Assembly: GCA_965209045.1 (NCBI GenBank)
Contig: CBDBPW010000003.1
Location: 1,674,001-1,738,000, forward strand
Source of the DNA: JAJEFO01 sp965209045
GTDB taxonomy: Bacteria; Pseudomonadota; Alphaproteobacteria; Rhodobacterales; Rhodobacteraceae
DNA length: 64,000 bases
Direction: 5' to 3'
In this document: piece after piece, positions 53,474-62,031 of the stretch
Numbering within the stretch: the stretch's first letter is position 1
How the letters are laid out: every line of letters begins with the position of its first letter
Made by a program: the position numbers and the translations under genes
The notes under the pieces: model-generated
Databases searched by the model: none
The model's input: only the letters and a program-made list of their open reading frames with translations
What the model was told of the DNA's origin: nothing

Positions 53474-54588
53474 CACACGGCTTGCCCACCAGGGATGATG
53501 ATCACGTCGTTGCGGTCCAGGCCGACGGAGACCTGATCGCCAGCGTTGCTGCCGGCAGGACTGGCCCTGCCGCTGGTGCCGAACCTGACAGCCACGTCCG
53601 TGTCGTCGTCGATCGCGACCAGCGCCATTTCGGATTCGCCCTGAAAGACGGCTTCTCGCAAGACACCCTTCAACACGATGGTCCGATCGTCCGTTTCGGC
53701 ACCGGCCCCTGCGAAGAAAAGGCGTTCCGGGCGCACCACAAGCGTCCAGTCCTTGCCTTGGTCTGCGCCAGCGGCACCGACCTGTTGGCCCCTGAAGTAC
53801 AGTGCCCCTGCGTCGTTCCTCGTCAACGGAAGCATCGTCGACTCTCCGATGAAGTCAGCGACAAACGCGTTTGCAGGGCTGTTATAGATCACTTCAGGCG
53901 TGTCCAGCTGGATCAATTCACCGTCGTTGATGACCGCGATCCGGTCGGACATCGTCAGCGCCTCGCGCTGGTCGTGGGTGACGTATACCGTCGTCACGCC
54001 GAGCTTGCGATGCAGGTGCTTGAGCTCGATCTGCATCCGTTCGCGAAGTTTCTTGTCCAGCGCCGACAGCGGTTCGTCCATCAACAGAATCCGCGGTCCG
54101 AACACGAATGCACGTGCCAGCGCGACGCGCTGCCTTTGCCCGCCGGACAATTGATCGATGTTGCGCGCACCAAACCCGGAAAGCTGGACCGTCTCCAGCG
54201 CCTCTTCGACGCGCGCCGCACGCTCCGCCCTGCCGATGCCGCGCAATTTCAGGGGAAAGCCGATGTTGTCCGCGACGTTCATGTGCGGAAACAAGGCGTA
54301 GCTTTGAAACACCATTCCCACGTCACGCCTGTGAGGTGGCGTCAGGATGACCTCGTCCTGGCCAAACCGGATGCTGCCGGAGTCCGGTCGGTTGAACCCG
54401 GCAATCGCCATCAACAGCGTAGTCTTTCCGGAACCCGACGGCCCGAGCAGCGTGAGAAACTCGCCGCTGTGGACATCAAGGTCAACCGAATTCAGCGCAT
54501 GGACAGAGCCGTACCGCTTGGTCAGGTCTCTGATCCGTATGGGTAACGCGGTCGTGCCCTGTGAAGCGTCAGTCACGGCGAAACTCAA
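53473..54588 (-). CDS. Polyamine/2-aminoethylphosphonate-type ABC transporter ATP-binding protein (PotA-like)
   Basis: A 371-residue ATPase. Walker A GPSGSGKT (49-56), QSYALFPHMNV, signature LSGGQRQR, Walker B LLMDEPLSALDKKL, switch histidine in VTHDQREA, and a C-terminal TOBE domain of about 110 residues ending NDVIIIPGGQAV. Start is TTG 54588, or GTG 54576 by composition; neither has a strong ribosome site. A small hairpin at 54619-54643 lies between it and the binding-protein gene. Confidence 0.92.
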   Translation of the reverse strand: MSFAVTDASQGTTALPIRIRDLTKRYGSVHALNSVDLDVHSGEFLTLLGPSGSGKTTLLMAIAGFNRPDSGSIRFGQDEVILTPPHRRDVGMVFQSYALFPHMNVADNIGFPLKLRGIGRAERAARVEEALETVQLSGFGARNIDQLSGGQRQRVALARAFVFGPRILLMDEPLSALDKKLRERMQIELKHLHRKLGVTTVYVTHDQREALTMSDRIAVINDGELIQLDTPEVIYNSPANAFVADFIGESTMLPLTRNDAGALYFRGQQVGAAGADQGKDWTLVVRPERLFFAGAGAETDDRTIVLKGVLREAVFQGESEMALVAIDDDTDVAVRFGTSGRASPAGSNAGDQVSVGLDRNDVIIIPGGQAV

Positions 54589-54618
54589 TTTCGAGCGGGA
54601 ATTCGATGCGTGTGCCGC

Positions 54619-54643
54619 CGCCGGGCACGAAATGCGCCCGGCG
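54619..54643 (-). terminator. Intercistronic hairpin after the binding-protein gene
   Basis: CGCCGGGC (54619-54626), nine-base loop, GCCCGGCG (54636-54643). It is 16 bp beyond the stop of the minus-strand binding-protein gene and 30 bp before the ATPase start. Such hairpins often protect the binding-protein mRNA or partly stop transcription so that more binding protein than transporter is made. Role is inference. Confidence 0.5.
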
Positions 54644-54659
54644 ATCCTTGTTTGAGAGA

Positions 54660-55718
54660 CTACTCGCTGAGCATCTCGATGTACATTTCCAGCGCCTCGG
54701 CTCGATGTGCCGCATACCAGTCAAGGCTTACAGGAACCATGAACGGCACGTTGTCCGGGTGGGACGGCAGGGCCCGGATCAGTTCCGCAGGCGCCGTTGT
54801 CACTTCGTAGGCCTTCTTGTTGGTCGGCCCATAGGTGATGTGAAACGGAAGGTTCGCCTGATACTCGGCCTTCGAGACCTCGGCCAGGAATGCCATGGCG
54901 GTGTCCTTGTTCGGCGCACCCTTCGGCATTGCAAAGCAGTCATAGTCCAGGAGCGCCTGGTTGAAGGTATACCCGACAGTGGCTCCATCCTTCTTCGCGT
55001 TGTCGAAGCGACCGTTCCAGCCGGTCGTCATGTCGACTTCGCCGTCCTTCATCAGTTGGGCCTGCATCGCTCCAGATTCCCAAAACACGGCGATATGTGG
55101 CTTCAACTCGCGGATCTTGTTGATTGCGCGTTCCTTCCCTTCACGGGTGGCCAGCACCTTGTAGACGTCTTCCGGCGCCACGCCGTCCGCCATCAAGGCC
55201 GGTTCCAATGCGCCGTCAACATTGTTGGCACGATACGCGCGAGTCCCGGGGAACTTCTCGACGTCGAAGAAGTCGGCCCAGCTGTTCGGGGCCCCGTCGC
55301 TGCCCGGTGCACCATATTTGTCGGTGTTCCAGGCCATGACGGTCGCGAACACGTCGGAGCCTACGCAATGGTCCGTGTAGGTATTTGGATAAAAGTCAGA
55401 AACGTCCACGACGCTATAGTCGATCTTTTCCAGGCAGCCCTTGGCAGCGGCGGCGGCCGCGCCACCGGACCCGGTGACCACGAGGTCCCAGGTCACCGCA
55501 CCTGACTCCACCTGCAGACATGCCTTCGACATGCTGGCCCCGGATTCGCGAATGATCTCGATGCCTGAATTCCTGGATGCGTCATTGAAGAGCGCATTGT
55601 CCTGCGCCTGGCCGTAGCTGCCGCCCCACGACACGACCGTGATGGGTTCTGCGGTCGCCGCCGCGCCCAACGCAAAGGTCGCGGCAATCACTGCGGCAAG
55701 TCTGGTCCCAATTTCCAT
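54660..55718 (-). CDS. Polyamine-type ABC transporter substrate-binding protein (PotD/F-like)
   Basis: A 352-residue periplasmic protein. Signal peptide LAAVIAATFALGAAATA, then PITVVSWGGSYGQAQDNALF, the usual start of the putrescine/spermidine group. VFATVMAWNTDKYG, DVEKFPGTRAY and MTTGWNGRFDNAKKDGA fit the fold, with acidic and aromatic residues for amine binding. The ATG at 55718 has AGGGAGA at a proper distance; the TTG two codons upstream is too close. First gene of the transporter operon. Confidence 0.9.
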   Translation of the reverse strand: MEIGTRLAAVIAATFALGAAATAEPITVVSWGGSYGQAQDNALFNDASRNSGIEIIRESGASMSKACLQVESGAVTWDLVVTGSGGAAAAAAKGCLEKIDYSVVDVSDFYPNTYTDHCVGSDVFATVMAWNTDKYGAPGSDGAPNSWADFFDVEKFPGTRAYRANNVDGALEPALMADGVAPEDVYKVLATREGKERAINKIRELKPHIAVFWESGAMQAQLMKDGEVDMTTGWNGRFDNAKKDGATVGYTFNQALLDYDCFAMPKGAPNKDTAMAFLAEVSKAEYQANLPFHITYGPTNKKAYEVTTAPAELIRALPSHPDNVPFMVPVSLDWYAAHRAEALEMYIEMLSE

Positions 55719-55944
55719 AGTCAATTTCTCCCTGTTGGTGGCGTTTTCGCCGTTAGCGCGCGGACCATAGATTATGCCGGCAGCGAATGTCTACCAGTAT
55801 GATCCGCAGTGCCATTTCGTCGTTCAGCCTGTGATTTGAGTGTGTTGGTTCCTTGGCTGGCACGCGACCTTCAAGGCAAGCCGCCCCTCACGTCGCCACT
55901 TCAGACACGCAAACGATGTTCTTCGAATGCGCTGCACTTTCGGG

Positions 55945-57234
55945 TTAGATGTTAAGGCCATCCATGAACCTGAACCACGCAACCGATGCCGGCAGGAACC
56001 AGGGCCTGCCAAAGTAAAGCGGTCTTGTCGTCATGGGAATGTCATCAAATGCGGTCCGCCCGTCCTTCAGGCCCAAGACCTGTTGCCCGATTCGCATGCC
56101 CAGGTAACTCGCTACCGAGACGCCGGACCCGCAATATCCCATGGCATAGTGCATGCCGTTGCGTTTGCCGGCATTGGCCAGCGTGTCGAAGGTATAGGCG
56201 ACGTACCCCATCCAACTGTGGCTGATCCTGGTGTCACGCAATTCCGGGAAAAGCCTGTCAAGGTCGCGCTTGAGTCGGACCGCGCTCTTGCTCGTATTCG
56301 TTTCGGTGCTCGAAACGCGACCCCCAAAGACAATCCTCTGACGATCCGGTGACGGGCGGTAGTAGTAGACGACCTTGCGGCTGTCGCTGACGATCCGGTT
56401 CGTTGGCATGAGCCGGTCCATCAGGCCCCGTTCTATCGGTTCCGTCGCGATCACGTAGCTGCCAATCGGGATGACACGCCGCCGCAACCATGGGGTCAGG
56501 CCCGACGTGTAGCCGTTTGTAGCCATCACGACGTCTCGAGCGCGAACTTCACCGCGACTGGTCCGCAGGAGGAATCCATGCCCGGACTCTTCAATCGAGG
56601 TGACCCTGGAATGTTCGGCAACCTGTGCTCCCGCAGCGACCGCAAGGTCCAGCAGCGCCTGATGATATCGCGCCGGATCCAGGCTAGCGTGTTTCTCGAA
56701 CACGATGCCGCCGTGGTAACGGTCGGTTCCGATCTCTGCCTGTTGATCGCCACGTTCAACTATACGGTACGGAACCTCCAGCCCGCGCGGCTGGCTTGTG
56801 ACTTGCCGGACCAGCCTGACGAACGCGCGCGAGTTGTGAGCCGCGTGAAACCGGCCCGGGACCATGAAGTCGCAATCCATTTCTTCGTTCCGGATGAAGT
56901 CGCCGATCCAGGACAGTGCGGTCTGCCCTTCCTTCAGGATGTCGAATGCGGTTTGCGACCCGTATCTCTTGGCGAGTTCGCCCAGTGAAGGCTTGACGCT
57001 GGTGCTGATCTGCCCGCCATTGCGCGTGCTGCACCCAAAGCCGGCGTCATCCGAGTCAAGGACGAGTGTTGAACGCCCGCCTCGCGCTGTCACGATTGCA
57101 GAGTTCAACCCGGTGTAGCCCGAACCCACGACGGCAACGTCTGCCGAAGGCGGAAGGTTGCCGACGGCGAGCTTCGGCCGCGGGGTTCGGTCCCACCAAT
57201 AGGGTTCCGGCTTGAAGTCAGGCGCAAATGTCAA
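55945..57234 (-). CDS. FAD-dependent amine oxidoreductase (PuuB/DadA-like)
   Basis: A 429-residue DAO-family flavoprotein. The dinucleotide motif is VVGSGYTG (35-42), the second strand ends LVLDSDDAGFGCSTRNGGQI, and ATNGYTSGLTPWLRRRVIPIGSY is the ATG-like C-loop typical of gamma-glutamylputrescine oxidase and N-methyl amino acid oxidases. It oxidises a secondary or primary amine to imine, making hydrogen peroxide or reducing an electron carrier. Upstream of and on the same strand as the polyamine-type importer, it likely acts on the imported amine. Confidence 0.9.
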   Translation of the reverse strand: MTFAPDFKPEPYWWDRTPRPKLAVGNLPPSADVAVVGSGYTGLNSAIVTARGGRSTLVLDSDDAGFGCSTRNGGQISTSVKPSLGELAKRYGSQTAFDILKEGQTALSWIGDFIRNEEMDCDFMVPGRFHAAHNSRAFVRLVRQVTSQPRGLEVPYRIVERGDQQAEIGTDRYHGGIVFEKHASLDPARYHQALLDLAVAAGAQVAEHSRVTSIEESGHGFLLRTSRGEVRARDVVMATNGYTSGLTPWLRRRVIPIGSYVIATEPIERGLMDRLMPTNRIVSDSRKVVYYYRPSPDRQRIVFGGRVSSTETNTSKSAVRLKRDLDRLFPELRDTRISHSWMGYVAYTFDTLANAGKRNGMHYAMGYCGSGVSVASYLGMRIGQQVLGLKDGRTAFDDIPMTTRPLYFGRPWFLPASVAWFRFMDGLNI

Positions 57235-57613
57235 CTGGCAGGCCTACCAAAACCTGTGCCGTTGCCTGAACATCCACTGATTCAATTCTGCCATCAACCC
57301 GGCAATGCCCTCGCTGAACCGGAAGGGGCAACGGGGGAAGTCGTCCATTCCTTGTTATCGACACTGGCGCGTTGGTCGACCCGACCGGATGCCTTGGGCG
57401 GGCACGGTCTGCCCGTTGCCCTCGTCGCGACGCGGTCAAAACCGTCAGCGCTGCGACCACGGAAACTGGGGCTTCTCCCCCCGGCAATGGCACTACGAGA
57501 TGTCGCGGGCGCTGGCGATGTCCCAGGAGCGGCCAAGGGCGTGATCGAATCGGATCCTCGACCTGCAATGGTGCGAGCCCCGCCTCCTGGTCCCAAGTGT
57601 GCCGCTGATCCTC
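57235..57613. other. Spacer between flavoprotein and cytochrome genes
   Basis: 379 bp. Frames here on both strands are short, and rich in arginine, proline and tryptophan as in non-coding shadow. It must include the promoter of the FAD oxidoreductase. No tRNA, repeat or marked hairpin was recognised. Confidence 0.4.
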
Positions 57614-58321
57614 TCAATCGCGCGGAAAGTTGGGGCGATCAGGACCGTAATGTGCACCCAGATAGTCAAGAATGGCCGTCCTTGCATCGCCCTCGATCGG
57701 CTCCATTTCCTGCTCTTCGACCATCCAGTCCAGGAGTTCGTCCCATTGCTCGCGTGTCAGCCCTTGCTGCGCCACGATCCGCTCCGAGTGACAGGACGTG
57801 CAGGCGTCGAAGGTCTCGGACGCGCCGGGGCCGGCCATCATGACGCCGTAATCCTCCTGCACGGGCGGCGGCAAGCCCGCCGCCGTCTCCTCCGCCTTGC
57901 CGAAATCGGCGGGGCTGTCGCTCATTCCGTTCAGGAAGGCAATGACATCGGCGCGGTCCTGCTCGCGCTTCAGCCCGACGAAGCTCATGGAGCCGCCACT
58001 GACCAACCCGCGCGGCTTGGCCAGATAGGCATCAAGGCGCTCAGGCGTCCAGCTGCCGCCGAACGCCAGAAGCGCCCTCGAATAGCGGAAGCCCTCCCTG
58101 GCCCCGACAGCCGCGCCGACAATGCCCCAGAGATTGGGCCCGATCTTCTTTCGTCCTCCCTTCTCGACCGTGTGGCAGGCAACGCATTTGCGGAAGACCT
58201 TTTCGCCGCGGGAGGAATCGGCTCCGGCGAGGCGGGCCCCAAGTTCGGCCGCACCGGCTGACGCCGCTGCAGCGCACGCGCAGCACAGCAGCGCCGCCAC
58301 AACGCGCATCGGAACGGACAC
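57614..58321 (-). CDS. Diheme cytochrome c, electron acceptor of the sulfite oxidase
   Basis: A 235-residue exported cytochrome. Signal peptide VVAALLCCACAAAASAGA, then two heme sites: CVACH at 46-50 and CTSCH at 174-178. A methionine ligand for the first is likely in GGSMSFVGL near 112; the second heme ligand is unclear. It starts 12 bp after the molybdoenzyme gene, so it would accept electrons from the sulfite oxidase and pass them to the respiratory chain. SorB- or SoxD-like, but shorter than SoxD. Confidence 0.88.
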   Translation of the reverse strand: MSVPMRVVAALLCCACAAAASAGAAELGARLAGADSSRGEKVFRKCVACHTVEKGGRKKIGPNLWGIVGAAVGAREGFRYSRALLAFGGSWTPERLDAYLAKPRGLVSGGSMSFVGLKREQDRADVIAFLNGMSDSPADFGKAEETAAGLPPPVQEDYGVMMAGPGASETFDACTSCHSERIVAQQGLTREQWDELLDWMVEEQEMEPIEGDARTAILDYLGAHYGPDRPNFPRD

Positions 58322-58333
58322 CTCTGCCTCCGG

Positions 58334-59647
58334 TCAGGCGACGCGCAGCGCCACCCGGTGCATCGTGTTGTTGAGATACCCCTTCGGGTTCCAGTCGATG
58401 GCGAAGGGCTGCATCTCGCCCACATTGTCGGTCGCCCGGGCCCAGACCTCGTAGTAGCCGGCCTCGGGGAACGACACGACACGCCGCCAGTTCTGCCATG
58501 CGCCGGAATTGACTGGCTCGTCCAGTTCGGCCTCCATCCAGGTCGTGCCGAAATCGATGGAGAGATCGACGGCCGAAACGGTGCGGTCCCCCGACCAGGC
58601 ATGGCCGCGCACCTCTACCTCCCGGTCTGCGGTGCTGTCATTCATCGGCGCCGTCACGAGAGCCTTCACGGGCATGCGCTCGATGATCTCGAAATCCTCG
58701 TTTGGCACCTTGTCGCCCGGGGCGACCGGGTAACGCGGCACCCGGTAGGAGGTGCCGGTCATTTTGGGCCCGTCATGCACGATGTCACGGAGCTGGATGC
58801 GATTCAGCCATTTCTGCGAGCAGGAACCTGGCCAGCCCGGCACCACCAGTCGAAGCGGCGCGCCATTCTGCCGGTGCAATGGCCCGCCGTTCATCGCGAA
58901 GGCGACAAGCACGTTGTCGGTCATGGCCTTCGCGACCGTCACGCCACGCGAGATCGGCAACTTGCCCTCCTTGCCGGAGAGATGAGTGTCCGCTCCGTAA
59001 TGCGCCGTGTAGACAACACCCGGCTTGACGCCAGCCCTGCGCAGCAAGTCTGCTAGCCTCACGCCGGTCCACTCCGAGCAGCCAACGGCGCCCACCGTCC
59101 ACTGGTTGCCAGTCGCCGGCGGGTCGAAAAATGCCCGGCCGTTACCCCCGCATTCGATGGTGAGCGCCATGGTCACAATCTCGAACTGCGCCTGAAGATC
59201 GTCGATGGACAGTTCCATCGGGTTCTCCACCAGCCCATCGACTGTGAGGGACCAGCCCTCGGCATCGACATCCTCCGGCGGCAATCCGTTATTGCGGATG
59301 AAGTGCCGGGCTGTGGGCGTGATCGCATCGTCGAGCAGGTGTGCCGGAGTCTCCGCATTGATCGGCCGGTCGTTCAGCAGCGTCAGGCCATCCTTGCCGA
59401 CAAGCACGTCTTCGGAAGCAAACGCGGCGGGCACGAGGCCGTTAGGCATGCTGGCGTAGAAAGGAACCGCCATGCCGAGCAGGCCGCTCGTGGCCGCCAG
59501 CCCGGCGCCGGCAAAGAATCCTCGCCGGCTCATTTCCGGTCCGGAATCAAAGAACTGGCGCCGCGCTTCGCGCGGGTCTTCCGCAAAGAAGGCGTAGAGC
59601 CCCTTGGTCTCGAGCAAGTCTCCAAGCATGTCTTCTTCCTCCGCCAT
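58334..59647 (-). CDS. Sulfite oxidase-family molybdoenzyme (SorA/SoxC-like) with Tat signal
   Basis: A 437-residue periplasmic enzyme. A twin-arginine signal, SRRGFFAGAGLAATSGLLG (40-58), follows an unusually long 38-residue leader. The molybdopterin domain has C166 in LTIECGGNGRAFF as the Mo ligand and WTGVRLADLLRRAGV; the C-terminal Mo-co dimer domain is complete (EVEVRGHAWSGDRTVSAVDLS, GTTWMEAEL). It oxidises sulfite to sulfate, or acts as SoxC. Followed by the diheme cytochrome. Both fit organisms that release sulfite from organosulfur compounds. Confidence 0.88.
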   Translation of the reverse strand: MAEEEDMLGDLLETKGLYAFFAEDPREARRQFFDSGPEMSRRGFFAGAGLAATSGLLGMAVPFYASMPNGLVPAAFASEDVLVGKDGLTLLNDRPINAETPAHLLDDAITPTARHFIRNNGLPPEDVDAEGWSLTVDGLVENPMELSIDDLQAQFEIVTMALTIECGGNGRAFFDPPATGNQWTVGAVGCSEWTGVRLADLLRRAGVKPGVVYTAHYGADTHLSGKEGKLPISRGVTVAKAMTDNVLVAFAMNGGPLHRQNGAPLRLVVPGWPGSCSQKWLNRIQLRDIVHDGPKMTGTSYRVPRYPVAPGDKVPNEDFEIIERMPVKALVTAPMNDSTADREVEVRGHAWSGDRTVSAVDLSIDFGTTWMEAELDEPVNSGAWQNWRRVVSFPEAGYYEVWARATDNVGEMQPFAIDWNPKGYLNNTMHRVALRVA

Positions 59648-60618
59648 GCGACGATGCCTGCCTGCTGCAAGGCGCCGCCTCCCCTTGTCAGACTACGATG
59701 CGTGCTAGGATTCGGGCAACATTGTACTTCCGCCTCCCCGTAGCGCGGAAAGGCAATCAGCCCGGGTCGCAATGGCCAGGTCGCCAGAACAGCCCGCAAC
59801 AAGTCTCGCATGAGGACATCATTCGGCAGGGATCTCGGTCCCGCTGCCTCACCGTCAAGCAACGAACGCAACTGCTCTGGCCTTCCAGATTGAACAATCC
59901 AGGAACATCCAAGCAGGCAGCGAAACGTGAATGACGACGTGACCCCTTTCGAGACGCAGCGCGGTCACGGCGCGGTCCATCAGGTGCTGGATCGTGGGAG
60001 AGTGCCATGAACGACATGAGCGGACGCATGGAGGACCCTGCAGGATCCGGGATCCTGTCGGAACCGGGCACCATCCTCCACTGCCGTGCCGACGGCGGAA
60101 GCTTGCGATCCTTGCCCGAGGCCGGAGGACAAGCGACGCTTCGACGGCATCCGGACGGGCGTGCTCTCCCTTGCGCTGGATCCGGTGGCGATCGCAGGCG
60201 ACGAGGCCCTGTCGCCCTGCTGGAACGCGCACTGCGCGGAGATGCAGTCCATGTCGTGGCTGCCGCGCCGGACTGCGTCGCCCGGCCAGGATGTCCGGCC
60301 GCCAGACACGCCTCCGAATTTCCGCGCGGAAGCGTCGCGCTTCTGGACGAGGACGATCCTTCCGGCCGGTCCGGCGTCCGCCGCCTCGCTGCGGGTCTCG
60401 CTTCCCCGCGCGACACGGGTCGCCGCAAGCGTCCTTGTCAAGGGCACAAAAGCAGTCAGGTCCTACCCGAAGGACCCGGAATTCAAGCGGACCGCGCTGC
60501 GCGTGTTGAGCATATGGCCATCATCAAAAAAAACCAATTTGTTATATGGATCAGCTCTGCCCAAACTGCAATTCCAATGGTGGATTTGGTGAGCGGCGCC
60601 TTGGGAATGAGGGAAGCT
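59648..60618. other. Gene-poor region with a composition change before the alcohol dehydrogenase
   Basis: Almost 1 kb without a recognised gene. A plus-strand ATG at 60007 has a fair ribosome site (GGGAGAGTGCC) and its frame stays open into the dehydrogenase, but its product is arginine- and proline-rich and resembles no protein family. Near 60510-60540 the sequence changes from high GC to a stretch with ATCAAAAAAAACCAATTTG, the start of the lower-GC segment. Probably decayed DNA bordering an acquired gene. Confidence 0.4.
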
Positions 60619-61803
60619 ATGTGGACATACAGAAATCCGGTAAACGTCATTTTTGGCTCAAGCGCGTTCGAAAACCTGGCTGACCTGATCGCGGGCCGGC
60701 GCTATGCGCTGGTGACATACCCTGAGCCGATGTTTTCAGGTCTTTCGCAGCAACTTGCGACAAAGGCGGGCGCGCCGATTCTTTCTGTTTCCGATGTTTC
60801 TCCAAATCCAGATTACGCGCTCTTGAAGGACCAAAGCGCCCGCTTCGGAAGAGTCGGCGCAAAGGTCGAAGTAATCGTGGCGCTTGGCGGTGGTTCGGTT
60901 ATCGATTCGGCCAAGGTGTTTGCGTCGGCGAACGGCAATTTCAACAATGTCGCGCGGTATCTTGAAACCAAGACAGGCGAAAAAGACCTTTCCTTTGTCC
61001 CGATCATCGCGGTTCCGACCACCGCCGGCACAGGCAGTGAGGTGACCTGCTGGGCGACGGTCTGGAATGAAGCCCGAGGCAAAAAACATTCCTTGGCGCA
61101 TCCGCGTCTGTTCCCCGAAACGGCGCTCTTGGATCCGGAACTGATGCTAGAAAAACCAACCGGCCTGACAATTTCAACGGGTTTGGATTCCCTGTCGCAT
61201 TCGATCGAAAGTATCTGGAACGTGAACGCCAATCCGATTTCGGCCCGCCACGCCGTGACTGCGGCCAGGCTGATCATCCAGACGCTTCCAATGGTTGTTC
61301 GCGACCCTGGAAATCTGGCCCTTCGCAGCGCCATGGCGGAAGCTTCGCTTAACGCAGGGCTTGCGTTCTCCAACACCAAGACGGCAATCGCTCACAACCT
61401 GTCTTACCCGATCACTCTTGGATGGGGTGTGCAGCATGGAATAGCCTGTTCCTTCACTCTGCCGACGGTTCTGCGGTCTGTCATAGGTATCGGCGGCTTT
61501 CGGGAGGCCGCCCTCAAGGAGATTTTCGGGCCGGACCTGGTTGCAGGTGCCGATCAACTTGCCGAGTTTCTGAACGGGTTGGGTGTCGGAACCCGCTTTG
61601 CAGATCACGGGATTCGGCTTCAAGCCTGTGCCGACATCATTGAGGAAGCCTTTGTCGGTGAACGCGGAAAGAACTTCGTCGGCACCAAGGAAAGCTTCAT
61701 TGCGGCTGCGCAACAGCAAAAGGTCATCAGTCAGCTACAACCGCATGAAACACAAGGGGATCATGTGCATTCTGGCCCCAGAGAAGAATCGAGACAAGAG
61801 TAA
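60619..61803 (+). CDS. Iron-type alcohol dehydrogenase, phosphonoacetaldehyde-reductase-like
   Basis: A 394-residue type III dehydrogenase. GGGS (90-93) and VPTTAGTGSEVT (132-143) bind NAD; the metal ligands are D190, H194, H259 and H273 (DSLSHSIESIW, IAHNLSYPITLGWGVQHGIAC). The beginning MWTYRNPVNVIFGSSAF is like the PhpC/phosphonoacetaldehyde reductase branch, but other short aldehydes are possible. The ATG at 60619 follows GAGGGAAG. Codon use is richer in A/T at third positions than in all neighbouring genes and the flanks are gene-poor, so the gene was probably acquired. Confidence 0.85.
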   Translation: MWTYRNPVNVIFGSSAFENLADLIAGRRYALVTYPEPMFSGLSQQLATKAGAPILSVSDVSPNPDYALLKDQSARFGRVGAKVEVIVALGGGSVIDSAKVFASANGNFNNVARYLETKTGEKDLSFVPIIAVPTTAGTGSEVTCWATVWNEARGKKHSLAHPRLFPETALLDPELMLEKPTGLTISTGLDSLSHSIESIWNVNANPISARHAVTAARLIIQTLPMVVRDPGNLALRSAMAEASLNAGLAFSNTKTAIAHNLSYPITLGWGVQHGIACSFTLPTVLRSVIGIGGFREAALKEIFGPDLVAGADQLAEFLNGLGVGTRFADHGIRLQACADIIEEAFVGERGKNFVGTKESFIAAAQQQKVISQLQPHETQGDHVHSGPREESRQE

Positions 61804-61858
61804 GCGCCGCCGGAACAACCTATTGACAAGTGCTGACGGCACCCGAAAGGGCCAGGTT

Positions 61859-61886
61859 TGGTGCCGCCGACAGGAGTTGAACCTGC
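61859..61886 (-). other. tRNA 3'-end fragment, att-site-like scar
   Basis: On the minus strand the 28 bases read T-arm, acceptor strand and CCA: GCAGG, loop TTCAACT, CCTGT (a five-pair stem), then CGGCGGC, A and CCA. Nothing upstream on the minus strand supplies the matching GCCGCCG acceptor strand, D-arm or anticodon arm, so this is not a working tRNA. Integrases commonly recombine in the 3' end of tRNA genes and leave such copies at the far edge of an island. Which tRNA (Thr, Leu or Phe are possible) is not certain. Confidence 0.65.
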
Positions 61887-62031
61887 ACGAAAACAAGAGT
61901 CTTCAATCGCCTCCCAAGCTATCGTGCCTGCTATGTCAAGACTCTCACCCCACGAAAAGGGCACCCTGAGATTCGCCTTGCCTGTCCGTTTGTCCTTGGC
62001 AAGTCGCTGGAATGCAGCCATGCCTTCAATC

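Noticed and set aside
60007..60618. Upstream extension of the alcohol dehydrogenase to an ATG at 60007
   Set aside because: The extra 204 residues are arginine/proline-rich and unlike the family, whose start MWTY is at 60619 with its own ribosome site.
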